This document shows, piece after piece, positions 42,409 through 50,225 of a DNA stretch of 64,000 bases. The notes beneath the pieces are model-generated. The model did no database searches. It saw nothing but the letters and a program-made list of their open reading frames with translations, and had not been told where the DNA came from. Numbering within the stretch: position 1 is the first letter of the stretch; each line of letters opens with the position of its first letter. The stretch lies in contig JAVDPD010000002.1 in assembly GCA_031296935.1 (NCBI GenBank), positions 81,001 to 145,000 on the forward strand. Reading direction: 5' to 3'. The position numbers and the translations under genes are program-made. Source of the DNA: Cerasicoccus maritimus. GTDB lineage: Bacteria; Verrucomicrobiota; Verrucomicrobiia; Opitutales; Cerasicoccaceae.

Positions 42409-42904
42409 TATCGCCCAAGTAAAGCGGGTCGACGGATAGCTGGCCGTCCTGGATGAATTCCAGAATCTTGCGCGGGTAGAAGTTGGCGTTGGGCAAATCT
42501 GCGAGTGGAATCCACTCGATGCCGATCTGGTTCTTGTCGCCGTTGGTGCTCAGGTCGATCACGACGCCTTCGGGCAGGCGGCAATTGAAGACCACTTCGA
42601 GCTGATGGAAATGCTTGTGCTTGCTGGCGAATGAGTGGTTGCGGCCGATGTATTCGCGGACGTAGGCCACGGTTTCAATGATCGGCTCCACGCCGATTTC
42701 TTCCCGGCACTCGCGCATGAGCGAGGTCACGAGGGTTTCGCCGTGTTGTTGCCCACCGCCCGGGAGGATATAGAAAACTTCCTCCTCGCGCGGACGCTTC
42801 ATCTTGATCGCCAACAACTTACCATCCTTTATGATCAACGCACGCGATGCGCTGCGCACATTGCGAGAGTTGTGGGGAAAGATGTTGTCACCGCGAAAAG
42901 GCAT
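42401..42904 (-). CDS. Nudix hydrolase
   Basis: A 167-residue Nudix-fold pyrophosphatase. The Nudix box is complete: GGGQQHGETLVTSLMRECRE followed by EIGVEP, with the metal-binding REEIG glutamates. It is preceded by ASRALIIKDGKLLAIKMKRP. The family cleaves nucleoside diphosphates linked to another group; the substrate is unknown. ATG 42904 is chosen, since upstream codons run through the terminator of the next gene. Its 3' end overlaps the convergent gene by eight bases. Confidence 0.87.
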   Translation of the reverse strand: MPFRGDNIFPHNSRNVRSASRALIIKDGKLLAIKMKRPREEEVFYILPGGGQQHGETLVTSLMRECREEIGVEPIIETVAYVREYIGRNHSFASKHKHFHQLEVVFNCRLPEGVVIDLSTNGDKNQIGIEWIPLADLPNANFYPRKILEFIQDGQLSVDPLYLGDIN

Positions 42905-42975
42905 AAGCGATACAGTTCTATCGCTAGCTTTCCGGCTGGCAAGCGTGGATTCAAAAGGGATTGTCACCTTTGCCC

Positions 42976-43010
42976 AAAAAAGAAAAACGGTCGGCATTTC
43001 CGCCGACCGT
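42976..43010 (-). terminator. Rho-independent terminator of the UDP-sugar pyrophosphorylase gene
   Basis: ACGGTCGGC (42987-42995) pairs with GCCGACCGT (43002-43010) around a six-base loop. Reading leftward a T-rich tract follows (TTTTTCTTTTTT). On the plus strand it also has a shorter T-run, so it may act both ways. Confidence 0.85.
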
Positions 43011-43033
43011 TTCTTAAAAATCCTTGTGCACCC

Positions 43034-43075
43034 ATTCGCGCAATGCGCGAATCTCCCGGTCCAGCCGGAGGCTGG
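43034..43075. repeat. REP-like element, copy 8 (C-A, no B)
   Basis: ATTCGCGCAATGCGCGAAT (43034-43052), short linker, CCAGCCGGAGGCTGG (43061-43075), then the stop codon of the minus-strand pyrophosphorylase gene at 43081. It lies between that stop and its terminator. Confidence 0.85.
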
Positions 43076-43080
43076 CTGGG

Positions 43081-44517
43081 TTAGGCGTCGAGGATGACGC
43101 CTTCCTTGATTTCCGGCTTCGGGTCGAGGCTGTTCCAGCGCTCGATGAAGGCGGCTTCGCTATCGGCAAACTTCGGGGTGATCTCGAAGACGAAGGACGG
43201 CTGGCCCTTTTCGTCGACCGGGATGCCCGCGCCGGCGGCGTTGGCCCAAGCGGTAAACTCCGCAACTTGCGCTTCGCAGCAAGTCTGCGGGGAGTCGAGG
43301 CCTTCGGCGTTCTTGACCGGAGCGAAATCGCTTTCGCGGGAGGTCTCGATGATGACCGGATTTTTGGCAAAGGGCAGGGCGTCGAACACGAACATTTCAA
43401 ACTTCACGCCGTTAGGTGTCTCGGGCTTGAAGGGCTCGCCGTTGGCGTCAACGGTGGCGACCTTCTTGTCTGCGCGGTGGAAGGGCAGGGCGGCGTCAGG
43501 GTTGTCCCCGCCCATGCCTTCGACGAAGGCGCGGTCGAGCACGTGAATCGCGATGGAGCCGGCGATGTAGCGGAGCTCGCCATTGTCGTTAGTTTGGTCG
43601 GTGAGCTCGTCGGGCATGTCGCTGTATTCGACGACGACGGTGCGGCCGCGCTGGGTGCAGAAGTGGCCGACTTTTTCCTTGGAGTAAGCCTTGGGCAGCA
43701 TCTTGGAAGACATCTCGCTGCCGGCGTCGATGTGGAAGCCGATCAGGGCCGGGTCGAGGAACTTCACGAGCGGATTATCCACCTGGAAGTAGGAAATGAT
43801 GTCGATGCCGGCTTCCTTCATCTTGGTGGTGGCGCCGCTGCGGACGAGCGCGCGGAGGGAGCCGCCGTGGCCGTCCGGGCTCATGGCGATCTCACCCTTG
43901 TCGGCGAGGATGATTTTGCCTTCGAGGTCGACGGCGGGCATCAGGCCCTGCTTGAAGAAATGCACGGTGTCGGCGCCGAGGCCGAAGAAGTCGTTTTCCT
44001 TAAAGAAGGCTTCGGTGGCTTCGTGGTTGAGGTTGCTGGTCATCAAGAACCACGGGATCGACGCGCCGTAGCGGATGCGGGCAGCGAGCACCTTTTCGGC
44101 AAAGACCTGGAACAGCGTCGCCTTGCGGATCGGGCTTACCGGGTAGGTGCCCTTGGGGCCATCGTAGCCGAGGCGGGTGCCCTGGCCGCCAGCCACGGTA
44201 AACGCGGCCACGCGGCCAGCCTTGAGCGCTTCCTCGCCCTTGGCGCTGGCGGCTTGCCACTGCGCGGGATCACCACCGCTCTTTGGCAGCGGGATGAACG
44301 GCGCGGGCGCGAGATCCGTCAAGTCCACGCCATGATGGCCTTGGCCGAGCACGAGTGTGTTGCTCAGGCGGTCGATTTCGGAGAGGTCGATGAGCGATGC
44401 TTGCTCGATCAGGGCGTCCTTGGCGGAGTCATCCAATTGATCCCAGAAACGGAACACCTGGCCTTGGCCAGCCTGTTGGAATGAGTCGATTAGGGTGTCG
44501 GCGGAAGCGGATTTCAT
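43081..44517 (-). CDS. UDP-sugar pyrophosphorylase (UAP1 / UDPGP type 1 family)
   Basis: A 478-residue nucleotidyltransferase that joins UTP and a sugar-1-phosphate. The uridine-binding motif is TVAGGQGTRLGYDGPKGTYP. Others are IPWFLMTSN, FFKQGLMPAVD, SPDGHGGSLRAL and SYFQVDNPLVKF, the order found in eukaryote-like UAP1/UDP-glucose pyrophosphorylase proteins rather than bacterial GalU or GlmU. The substrate is either glucose-1-P or GlcNAc-1-P. The reading start 44517 is preferred over an upstream ATG at 44604 that would cover a 10-bp leader hairpin. No neighbour sharpens the function. Confidence 0.88.
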   Translation of the reverse strand: MKSASADTLIDSFQQAGQGQVFRFWDQLDDSAKDALIEQASLIDLSEIDRLSNTLVLGQGHHGVDLTDLAPAPFIPLPKSGGDPAQWQAASAKGEEALKAGRVAAFTVAGGQGTRLGYDGPKGTYPVSPIRKATLFQVFAEKVLAARIRYGASIPWFLMTSNLNHEATEAFFKENDFFGLGADTVHFFKQGLMPAVDLEGKIILADKGEIAMSPDGHGGSLRALVRSGATTKMKEAGIDIISYFQVDNPLVKFLDPALIGFHIDAGSEMSSKMLPKAYSKEKVGHFCTQRGRTVVVEYSDMPDELTDQTNDNGELRYIAGSIAIHVLDRAFVEGMGGDNPDAALPFHRADKKVATVDANGEPFKPETPNGVKFEMFVFDALPFAKNPVIIETSRESDFAPVKNAEGLDSPQTCCEAQVAEFTAWANAAGAGIPVDEKGQPSFVFEITPKFADSEAAFIERWNSLDPKPEIKEGVILDA

Positions 44518-44575
44518 AGCCTGCAAAGCTATAACCCTGCTTGCAGACAGGGCAAGAGTAAGGTCGCCCGTTTTC

Positions 44576-44602
44576 GTCGCAAAAAGTTGTCGTTTTTGCG
44601 AC
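44576..44602 (-). promoter_or_regulatory. Leader hairpin upstream of the UDP-sugar pyrophosphorylase gene
   Basis: GTCGCAAAAA (44576-44585) pairs perfectly with TTTTTGCGAC (44593-44602), loop of seven. It lies 59 bases upstream of the chosen start and would be in the 5' leader. It could be a regulatory stem or a bidirectional terminator; no gene ends here on the plus strand. Confidence 0.4.
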
Positions 44603-44704
44603 ATTTTTGAACTCTATGATACGTTAACTGGATCTTAGGACTACTTCGTTAAATTCATTTAGAACCGCCTCAGGAAGGTTCATGAGGTGGAAATGGCCGC
44701 AAAA

Positions 44705-44866
44705 AGGCTCAAAAAACACAAAGTGGTCTTCGCCGGAGAGCGTCTTCGAGGTCAAAATATCATTTCTTCATCTCGACGAAACTAGTTTCGCCTCGATTCA
44801 GAAGCCGGAATTTTGCCTCTCGAATACATCTCGCCGATTCGATCAGACTTTTTAGACGCCCTCTTA
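44705..44866. mobile_element. MITE-1, copy 3 (left end decayed)
   Basis: Same orientation as copy 2, with about 95% agreement by eye over the interior. The right end TTTTTAGACGCCCTCTTA is intact (to 44866), while the left end is altered (GGCTCAAAAAACACAAAGTGG in place of the normal end). It can probably no longer move. Confidence 0.83.
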
Positions 44867-44888
44867 GAAATGCCTCGCCGAAAAACCT

Positions 44889-45141
44889 TCGGTGTTTTTT
44901 GGCAAAAAACACTGGGGCAAACTGGCAATATCCACTGGTGTTTTTCGACAGAATGCCCCGGTGTTTTGCGACACAACCAACCAGTGTTTTCCGTCGCAAT
45001 CAACCAGTGTTTTGCGACACAAAACACCAGAGGGTTGCGTCACAACCGACTAGAGGTTTCCGACAAAAAACACCGGTGCATTTTCGCAAAAAACACTGGT
45101 GGTTTTTGTCAGAAGGCTCAGTTGGTTTGTGGTTGAAGCGT
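44889..45141. repeat. Diverged tandem repeat with strict 23-bp period (11 units)
   Basis: Eleven consecutive 23-base units begin at 44889, 44912, 44935, 44958, 44981, 45004, 45027, 45050, 45073, 45096 and 45119 with no gaps. The approximate consensus is CCGGTGTTTTNCGACACAA then ANCA. Examples are CCAGTGTTTTGCGACACAA at 45004 and CCGGTGTTTTGCGACACAA at 44958. Units differ at many positions, yet the spacing is exact. The period is not a multiple of three and stops occur in all frames, so it is not coding. Confidence 0.75.
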
Positions 45142-45208
45142 TGCCCTCCAGCACGGCGGTCTCCCGATTGGAGGACACGTTTCTAGCAACGCCCTGCGAG
45201 ATGCTTAT

Positions 45209-45901
45209 TTAGAACTCGATGACATCGCCGCAGGCCATGATGCAGACGGCCACGCCGGTTTCGGCGGCTTTTTCGGCAAAGGCGTCGGGGTCCTGGTCGA
45301 TCATGCCGGGGAAGGTATTGTAGTGAATCGGCACGACGAGGCGCGGGCGAATGTATTCGCAGGCGATGATGGCGTCCTCCGGTCCCATGGTAAAGCGGTC
45401 ACCGATGGGCAGCATGGCGAGCTCGATGTTGTAGCGGTCGCCAATCAGCTTCATGTCGCTGAAGAGGCCGGTGTCGCCCGCGTGGTAGAAACTCTTCTTA
45501 TCACTGGTAACGACGATGCCTGCTGGCTGCCCCATATAGATCGGCAGACCGTTTTCGTCGGGATAGCTGGAGCTGTGGTAGGCAAACGTGAAGTTGACGC
45601 GGCCAAAGGGGAAGTCTGCGCCGCCGCCGGGATTGACGGGGGAGATCTTCACGCCGTGCTTGGCGTTGAGGTAGCTCGCGAGCTCGAAGTTTGCGATGAT
45701 GGTGGCGTCGTTGGCGAGGGCAATTTCCACGGCGTCGCCCACGTGGTCCTGATGCCCGTGGGTCAGCAGGATGTAGTCGCATTTGACGTCGGCCGGGGCG
45801 ACGTTGCAGCTTTCGTTTCCGGAGAGGAAAGGATCAAACAGCAGTTGTGCTCCGTCGACATCGAGGAGGCACGCAGAGTGGCCAAAGTATTGAAGTTTCA
45901 T
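45209..45901 (-). CDS. UPF0173 metal-dependent hydrolase
   Basis: A 230-residue metallo-beta-lactamase-fold protein of the UPF0173 family. It begins MKLQYFGHSACLLDVDGAQL. The metal motif is ILLTHGHQDHVGDAVEIA (HxHxDH), followed by HSSSYPDENGLPI, FYHAGDTGLFSDM and VVPIHYNTFP. The cytoplasmic hydrolase has no established substrate. Two in-frame ATGs lie close together; the second (45901) gives the family's usual start. It is divergent from the thioredoxin-like gene, 93 bases apart. Confidence 0.9.
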   Translation of the reverse strand: MKLQYFGHSACLLDVDGAQLLFDPFLSGNESCNVAPADVKCDYILLTHGHQDHVGDAVEIALANDATIIANFELASYLNAKHGVKISPVNPGGGADFPFGRVNFTFAYHSSSYPDENGLPIYMGQPAGIVVTSDKKSFYHAGDTGLFSDMKLIGDRYNIELAMLPIGDRFTMGPEDAIIACEYIRPRLVVPIHYNTFPGMIDQDPDAFAEKAAETGVAVCIMACGDVIEF

Positions 45902-45994
45902 CGGCATTTGGATTATCACGGAAATTCCGGGCGCGCAATCATGGATTAGCAAGTCTGGTTGAAACACCTGTTTTGAATTGATTTGCGATTTTGT

Positions 45995-46600
45995 ATGCCT
46001 ACGCTGCTATCCATGGCAGCGGTAAACTCTACGATGCTCCCCCTGGGGACGCCAGCCCCGGAATTCGCGTTACCGGACGTGAACGGTGATACCGTGTCGC
46101 TGGGGCAGTTCGACGGTGCGTCGGCTTTCCTGATCGCATTCATCTGCAATCATTGTCCTTATGTTTTCCACATTCGGCGCGACTTTGCGCGTCTGGCAGA
46201 GGAATATCAAAGTCGTGGGGTGGCGGTCATCGCGATCAACGCCAACGACGTTGCGCAATACCCGGACGACAGCCCCGAGAAGATGAAGGCTCAGGTATTT
46301 GAGGCTGGTTACACTTTCCCCTACCTCTTTGACGAAGCGCAAACCGTGGCCAAGGCCTACCGCGCCGCCTGCACGCCGGACTTCTACGTGTTCAATCACG
46401 ACCGCTACCTGTGCTACCGTGGCCAGTTTGACGACTCGCGCCCGGGCAACGGCATTTCCGTGACCGGCTCCGATGTCCGTGCCGCGCTCGACGCTACGCT
46501 CGAAGGCGAACGCATCCTCGACGATGTGCAAAAGCCGTCCATCGGCTGCAACATCAAGTGGAAGCCCGGCAACGAGCCCGACTACTTCGCCGGCACCTAG
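45995..46600 (+). CDS. Thioredoxin-fold (AhpC/TSA-like) protein
   Basis: A 201-residue peroxiredoxin/thioredoxin-like protein. LPLGTPAPEFALPDVNGDTV leads the fold. The redox site is FICNHCPYVF, where CNHC takes the CxxC place of thioredoxins. AVIAINANDVAQYPDDSPEKM is characteristic of a subfamily of thioredoxin-like proteins whose partners are unknown. IKWKPGNEPDYF ends the chain. No signal peptide is clear, so it is likely cytoplasmic. An in-frame ATG lies at 45995; an upstream start at 45983 is less likely. Confidence 0.86.
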   Translation: MPTLLSMAAVNSTMLPLGTPAPEFALPDVNGDTVSLGQFDGASAFLIAFICNHCPYVFHIRRDFARLAEEYQSRGVAVIAINANDVAQYPDDSPEKMKAQVFEAGYTFPYLFDEAQTVAKAYRAACTPDFYVFNHDRYLCYRGQFDDSRPGNGISVTGSDVRAALDATLEGERILDDVQKPSIGCNIKWKPGNEPDYFAGT

Positions 46601-46604
46601 CCAG

Positions 46605-46646
46605 CCAGCGTCCCGCTGGACCGATAGATTCGCGCAGTGCGCGAAT
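46605..46646. repeat. REP-like element, copy 9 (A-C, no B)
   Basis: CCAGCGTCCCGCTGG (46605-46619) lies four bases after the TAG. The linker ACCGATAG and ATTCGCGCAGTGCGCGAAT (46628-46646) follow. With copies 7 and 8 it forms a two-hairpin subtype with the same linker in either orientation. Confidence 0.85.
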
Positions 46647-46708
46647 GTGGGGCAACGAGTGCGTCCATCCGTGGACGTAGATGTGAAACGGAGGCAGCGA
46701 GCAATTAC

Positions 46709-46873
46709 TTAGAACATTTTTAATATTACTTGGCCGATCAGGCCGCACTGATTTTTCGCGTCCAGCAAGACGGCTTGAGCGTAGCAGGCAACTTGACGAG
46801 CCACCAAGTTGCTTTCAGTGCGAACATCGATGCCGAGTTTGACGTCCAGGTATTGTTTTTGATCTATCACCGG
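46709..46873 (-). pseudogene. Possible 3' remnant of an unidentified gene
   Basis: Reading leftward to a TAA at 46709-46711, the frame gives QPVIDQKQYLDVKLGIDVRT, then ESNLVARQVACYAQAVLLDA, then KNQCGLIGQVILKMF. The composition is strongly protein-like. A GTG occurs near 46870, but the frame runs into the hairpin element at 46873, so the gene seems to have been cut off there by insertion. A free-standing ~53-residue gene is the alternative. Not recognised. Confidence 0.4.
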
Positions 46874-46920
46874 TTGCCGGGTTGAGCATTTGCTGGACCC
46901 GGCAACTTCATGTTTTCTCT
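46873..46920. repeat. Hairpin element, copy 2 (outer left arm lost)
   Basis: GTTGCCGGGT, loop TGAGCATTTGCTGG, ACCCGGCAAC, then CTTCATGTTTTCTCTA. The loop differs from the copy at 26247-26310 by two bases. The outer left arm has gone, so only the inner stem pairs. The next MITE begins exactly in its last CTA. Confidence 0.75.
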
Positions 46921-47056
46921 AGCAGCCTGTCGGATTTAAATGCGCTTATGCGGGACTGGGAGCATTTCGGGGGGTGGCTTGACCCTGCCTTGTTCGTCGA
47001 AAAGTAACTCTGGGGCATTTTCGCGGCTCGAAAAATCAAATCCGACAGGCTGCTAG
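46919..47056. mobile_element. 138-bp MITE with perfect 19-bp terminal inverted repeats
   Basis: CTAGCAGCCTGTCGGATTT (46919-46937) is the perfect complement of 47038-47056. The interior is ~100 bases, with no gene. It sits at the end of the older hairpin element, so it inserted later. Ends of this type are carried by autonomous elements elsewhere in related genomes; no transposase is in the window. Confidence 0.85.
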
Positions 47057-47153
47057 GTGAAATCCAATGTTGTCTTAGCGGATTTGCTGTCATACCACAG
47101 ATTACCACAAAAAGAGTTAAAGGCTCTTTGGCGTGCTGCGCAGACCACAAGCT

Positions 47154-47519
47154 ATGGACAAACTGGATTATATTTCTTTGGGGCTGATCTTTGTTTCGGT
47201 GATCGTCATCGTGTTGGGGATCGTCAAGATTCATTGCTATCCGGGGAAGATTGCCGAAGAGCGCGGTCACCCGCAGGCCAAGGCCATCGAGGTCACGTCG
47301 TTGCTTGGCTTGATCGCGTTTCCGCTATGGATGTTTGCCCTGATGTGGGCGTATTCCAATGCCATCATTGGCAAGCTCTACCGCGAAGAACCGGTGAAGG
47401 AAGAGAAGCCGCCGAAGCCCTTGCCCGAATTTTTGGAGAAACACCGTAAGCATCGCAAAGAGGCGGATAAGACTTCGGCCAAGACCGAAGATAAGCCCGA
47501 GCCCAAGGAGAAGCAATAA
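47154..47519 (+). CDS. DUF3302 inner-membrane protein (YiaW-like)
   Basis: A 121-residue protein with two membrane helices (residues ~5-25, YISLGLIFVSVIVIVLGIVK, and ~47-70, SLLGLIAFPLWMFALMWAYS). The signature YPGKIAEERGHPQ lies between them, and the tail is Lys/Glu/Pro rich. DUF3302 proteins are encoded next to HlyD/EmrA-type adaptors, as E. coli yiaW is with yiaV. Here the adaptor follows after nine bases and an outer-membrane factor comes next, so the three act together. Its own biochemical role is unknown. Confidence 0.88.
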   Translation: MDKLDYISLGLIFVSVIVIVLGIVKIHCYPGKIAEERGHPQAKAIEVTSLLGLIAFPLWMFALMWAYSNAIIGKLYREEPVKEEKPPKPLPEFLEKHRKHRKEADKTSAKTEDKPEPKEKQ

Positions 47520-47528
47520 GGCTACGTC

Positions 47529-48656
47529 ATGGAGCTCTTACTTACAATAGCCTACTACTTCCTCGTCCGGCTGATCTTCATCGATTACAAGCTGCTGCCG
47601 TGGAATCTCTTTTTTAAGTTCGTCGTTTGTGCCCTTTATGGTGGCGCGGCGCTGACGGAAGTTCTCATGCTGGGCCAATACACGCCCTACAGTAAGTTTG
47701 CGTTTACGCAGGCCTATGTCGTCCAGATGGCACCGGAGTTTGGCGGCCGCGTGGATGAGGTTTACGTGCAGGCCAACGAACGCGTGAAGAAGGGCGACCC
47801 GCTCTTCAAAATGGACGCTCAGCCATGGGAAGACCGGGTGCGTGAGCACGAGGCGCAATTGGTTCTCGCCAAGACGCAGGTTGCCGCGATGGACGCGCAG
47901 GTGGAAGAGGCGCAGGCCCGCGTGGAGCAGGCCAAGGCTCAGTTGGCGCTTGATCAGGAAAAGCTTTCCGAACTCACTGCCGCCAATCAGAAGAACGCCG
48001 TTGCCACGATTCGCATTCAGCAGCAGGAGCAAAGTGTGCGTAACTCCGAGGCGCAGCTCAAGGTGAACCAAGCAGCCTTGCGCGCATCGCTGATTGCTTA
48101 CGACGCCAAGCTGGACGGCGTGCATGCGCAGGTGGCCGAAATCGAAGCAAAACTTGCCTCTGCAAAATACAATTTGGAGCACACGATTATCCGGGCACCT
48201 GCCAACGGCTACGTGCCGAATATGCAGCTTTATCCGGGTTCGTTCATCCGCATGAAGTCGCCGGTCATGCCCTTCGTCAACGAGGAGGAATACTGGATCG
48301 TCGGCGGCTTTGACCAACGCGGCATGCAGCATGTTCGTGAGGGGGACAAGGCTGAGATCGCCTTTGAGATGTATCCGGGGGAGGTCTTTGAGGCGGAGGT
48401 CGTTAGCATCGGTTGGGCATCTTACGGCGCGCAGGGCATCCCAAGTGGCGTTTTGCAGGAAGGTCAAAATCACCCGAGTATGGAGTTTGCGATCCGCTTG
48501 AAGCTTACCGAGGAAAATCCGAAGTATCCCATGCGCTTTGGGGCAGCTTCGCTGGTGGCGGTGCACTCTAAAGAAGCGATCGACTTGCTGGTGGTTATCC
48601 GGCAAATCGAGATCCGCTCCGAGAGTTACCTGAACTACCTGTTCAACCCATTCTAA
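47529..48656 (+). CDS. HlyD-family membrane fusion protein (YiaV/EmrA-like)
   Basis: A 375-residue periplasmic adaptor. Two membrane segments occur at the N-terminus (residues ~5-20 and ~25-45). The first biotinyl-lipoyl half is VVQMAPEFGGRVDEVYVQAN followed by ERVKKGDPLF. A coiled-coil hairpin spans ~95-215 (many Ala, Gln and Glu). The second lipoyl half is TIIRAPANGYVPNMQLYPGS, then a beta-barrel domain. It bridges an inner-membrane partner to an outer-membrane factor. Two N-terminal helices in place of one match YiaV. It sits between the DUF3302 gene and the OMF gene. Confidence 0.9.
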   Translation: MELLLTIAYYFLVRLIFIDYKLLPWNLFFKFVVCALYGGAALTEVLMLGQYTPYSKFAFTQAYVVQMAPEFGGRVDEVYVQANERVKKGDPLFKMDAQPWEDRVREHEAQLVLAKTQVAAMDAQVEEAQARVEQAKAQLALDQEKLSELTAANQKNAVATIRIQQQEQSVRNSEAQLKVNQAALRASLIAYDAKLDGVHAQVAEIEAKLASAKYNLEHTIIRAPANGYVPNMQLYPGSFIRMKSPVMPFVNEEEYWIVGGFDQRGMQHVREGDKAEIAFEMYPGEVFEAEVVSIGWASYGAQGIPSGVLQEGQNHPSMEFAIRLKLTEENPKYPMRFGAASLVAVHSKEAIDLLVVIRQIEIRSESYLNYLFNPF

Positions 48657-48662
48657 GAACGG

Positions 48663-50141
48663 ATGGAACGCACGATGGAAAAAGCGCGCCCCCGGATTGG
48701 ACTGCTCTTGTTATTCGCCTTGTTGGGCGGTTGCACAGTGGGGCCAGACTATAAAAAAGCGGAGATCGAAACGCCGGCTTCCTGGAGTAACCCTATCCAA
48801 AACGAGCCGCCGGAAGATCCCGTAGCGCCGCTTGAAGACTGGTGGACTATTTTTAATGACCCGGTGCTCGATGGCCTGATTGAGGACGCACATGAGTCGA
48901 ATTTGACATTGCAGGCAGCGCTCGGCAGCGTGCGCGAGGCGCGGGCGCGTTTAGCCTACGCGGGCGCTCAGAACCTGCCGGAAGCCAATGTTTTCGGCAA
49001 ACCTTCGACCACCAAGATTAGTGACAATGGAGCCTTCCGCCAGATTGCACCTCCGGGTGGATTTAAGGGCCAGAGCATGATGATTTTCGGCCTCGATGCC
49101 GCCTGGGAAATCGACATTTTTGGCCGCAATCGTCGGGAGGTAGAGGCCGAAAGTGCACGCTACGAATCGTCGATCGAAACGTATCGCGATGCGCTCGTCT
49201 CGCTCTATTCGGAAGTGGCTCTAGCCTATATCGAAATCCTCTCTTATCAGGCGCACATTGCCAAGGCTCAGAGTAACATCGACGTTCAGCAAAAGGCCTT
49301 GGCGCTCACGGAAGAACGCTTCCGCGACGGTCTCACTTCGGCGCTCGATATTGAGCAGGCCAAGTCCAACCTTTACTCGACGCAGGCCGCAGTGCCGCTC
49401 TTTCGCTTGCGCATGAACGAAGCCTACAACCGCTTGGCCGTGCTTTGCGGCAAAGATGCAGGCTCGCTCCAAGGCCAGATTGCGGACACCGGAACTTTGC
49501 CCACACCGCAGATGGATGTCTCTGCCGGGGTGCCAGCTGATATCATGCGCCAGCGTCCGGACATCCGGCGCGCGGAGCGTCAAGCCGCGGCTGCGACAGC
49601 GATGATTGGCGTGGCCGAGGCCGATCTTTACCCGCGTTTTGCGCTGAAGGGATCCATTGGTTTGGAGTCCAGTTCGGTGAGCTCGTTGTTTGATTCCTCC
49701 AGCCTGATCTGGACAGTCGCCGCGCCAATTCATTGGAATGTTTTCACCGCGGGCCGCACGCTGGACCACATCGAGATCAAGGAAGAGCAGGCCAAGCAAG
49801 CGGTGCTCAACTACCGCGAGACCGTGCTCGTGGCGCTGGAAGAAGTGGAGAATGCGATCACCGGTTTCAACGAGTACCGCATTCGGCATCGTCACCTGAT
49901 CGAGGCGACGAAGGCCACGGAAAACGCGGTGGAGCTGGTCACCACGCAGTATGAAAATGGCCTGACCGATTTTAATAACGTCCTCGATATGCAGCGCGCG
50001 CTTTACGATCAGGAAAACAAGCTGGTGAGCAGCAAGACGGACTCGCTGCGCAACGTGGTTGCGCTCTACAAGGCGATGGGCGGCGGCTGGCAACCTCCCG
50101 AGGAAACAGAGATCATCGAAGACGCGGTTAACGCGCAGTAG
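48663..50141 (+). CDS. Outer-membrane efflux lipoprotein (NodT/OprM type)
   Basis: A 492-residue TolC-like outer-membrane factor. A lipoprotein signal ends LLFALLGGC, with the Cys as lipid-attachment site, followed by TVGPDYKKAEIETPASW, the usual NodT-family opening. Two repeated OEP domains follow: LIEDAHESNLTLQAALGSVR and VPADIMRQRPDIRRAERQAA. A C-terminal hairpin includes YENGLTDFNNVLDMQRALYD. It forms the exit duct of a three-part efflux system with the adaptor six bases upstream. No RND or MFS pump is in the set. Confidence 0.92.
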   Translation: MERTMEKARPRIGLLLLFALLGGCTVGPDYKKAEIETPASWSNPIQNEPPEDPVAPLEDWWTIFNDPVLDGLIEDAHESNLTLQAALGSVREARARLAYAGAQNLPEANVFGKPSTTKISDNGAFRQIAPPGGFKGQSMMIFGLDAAWEIDIFGRNRREVEAESARYESSIETYRDALVSLYSEVALAYIEILSYQAHIAKAQSNIDVQQKALALTEERFRDGLTSALDIEQAKSNLYSTQAAVPLFRLRMNEAYNRLAVLCGKDAGSLQGQIADTGTLPTPQMDVSAGVPADIMRQRPDIRRAERQAAAATAMIGVAEADLYPRFALKGSIGLESSSVSSLFDSSSLIWTVAAPIHWNVFTAGRTLDHIEIKEEQAKQAVLNYRETVLVALEEVENAITGFNEYRIRHRHLIEATKATENAVELVTTQYENGLTDFNNVLDMQRALYDQENKLVSSKTDSLRNVVALYKAMGGGWQPPEETEIIEDAVNAQ

Positions 50142-50225
50142 GTTCTATCACACATCGGCTGCTTTCGTGGTTGTCGGGAATAAACAAGACTGGTAGCGTT
50201 TCTAATTGTTCGACCTACTTTGCTT

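Noticed and set aside
43024-44484. A 486-codon plus-strand frame opposite the UDP-sugar pyrophosphorylase
   Set aside because: Antisense shadow; the minus-strand gene has all family motifs.
44889-45141. CRISPR array at the 23-bp repeat
   Set aside because: Units are contiguous and all diverged; there is no conserved repeat alternating with unique spacers, and no cas gene.
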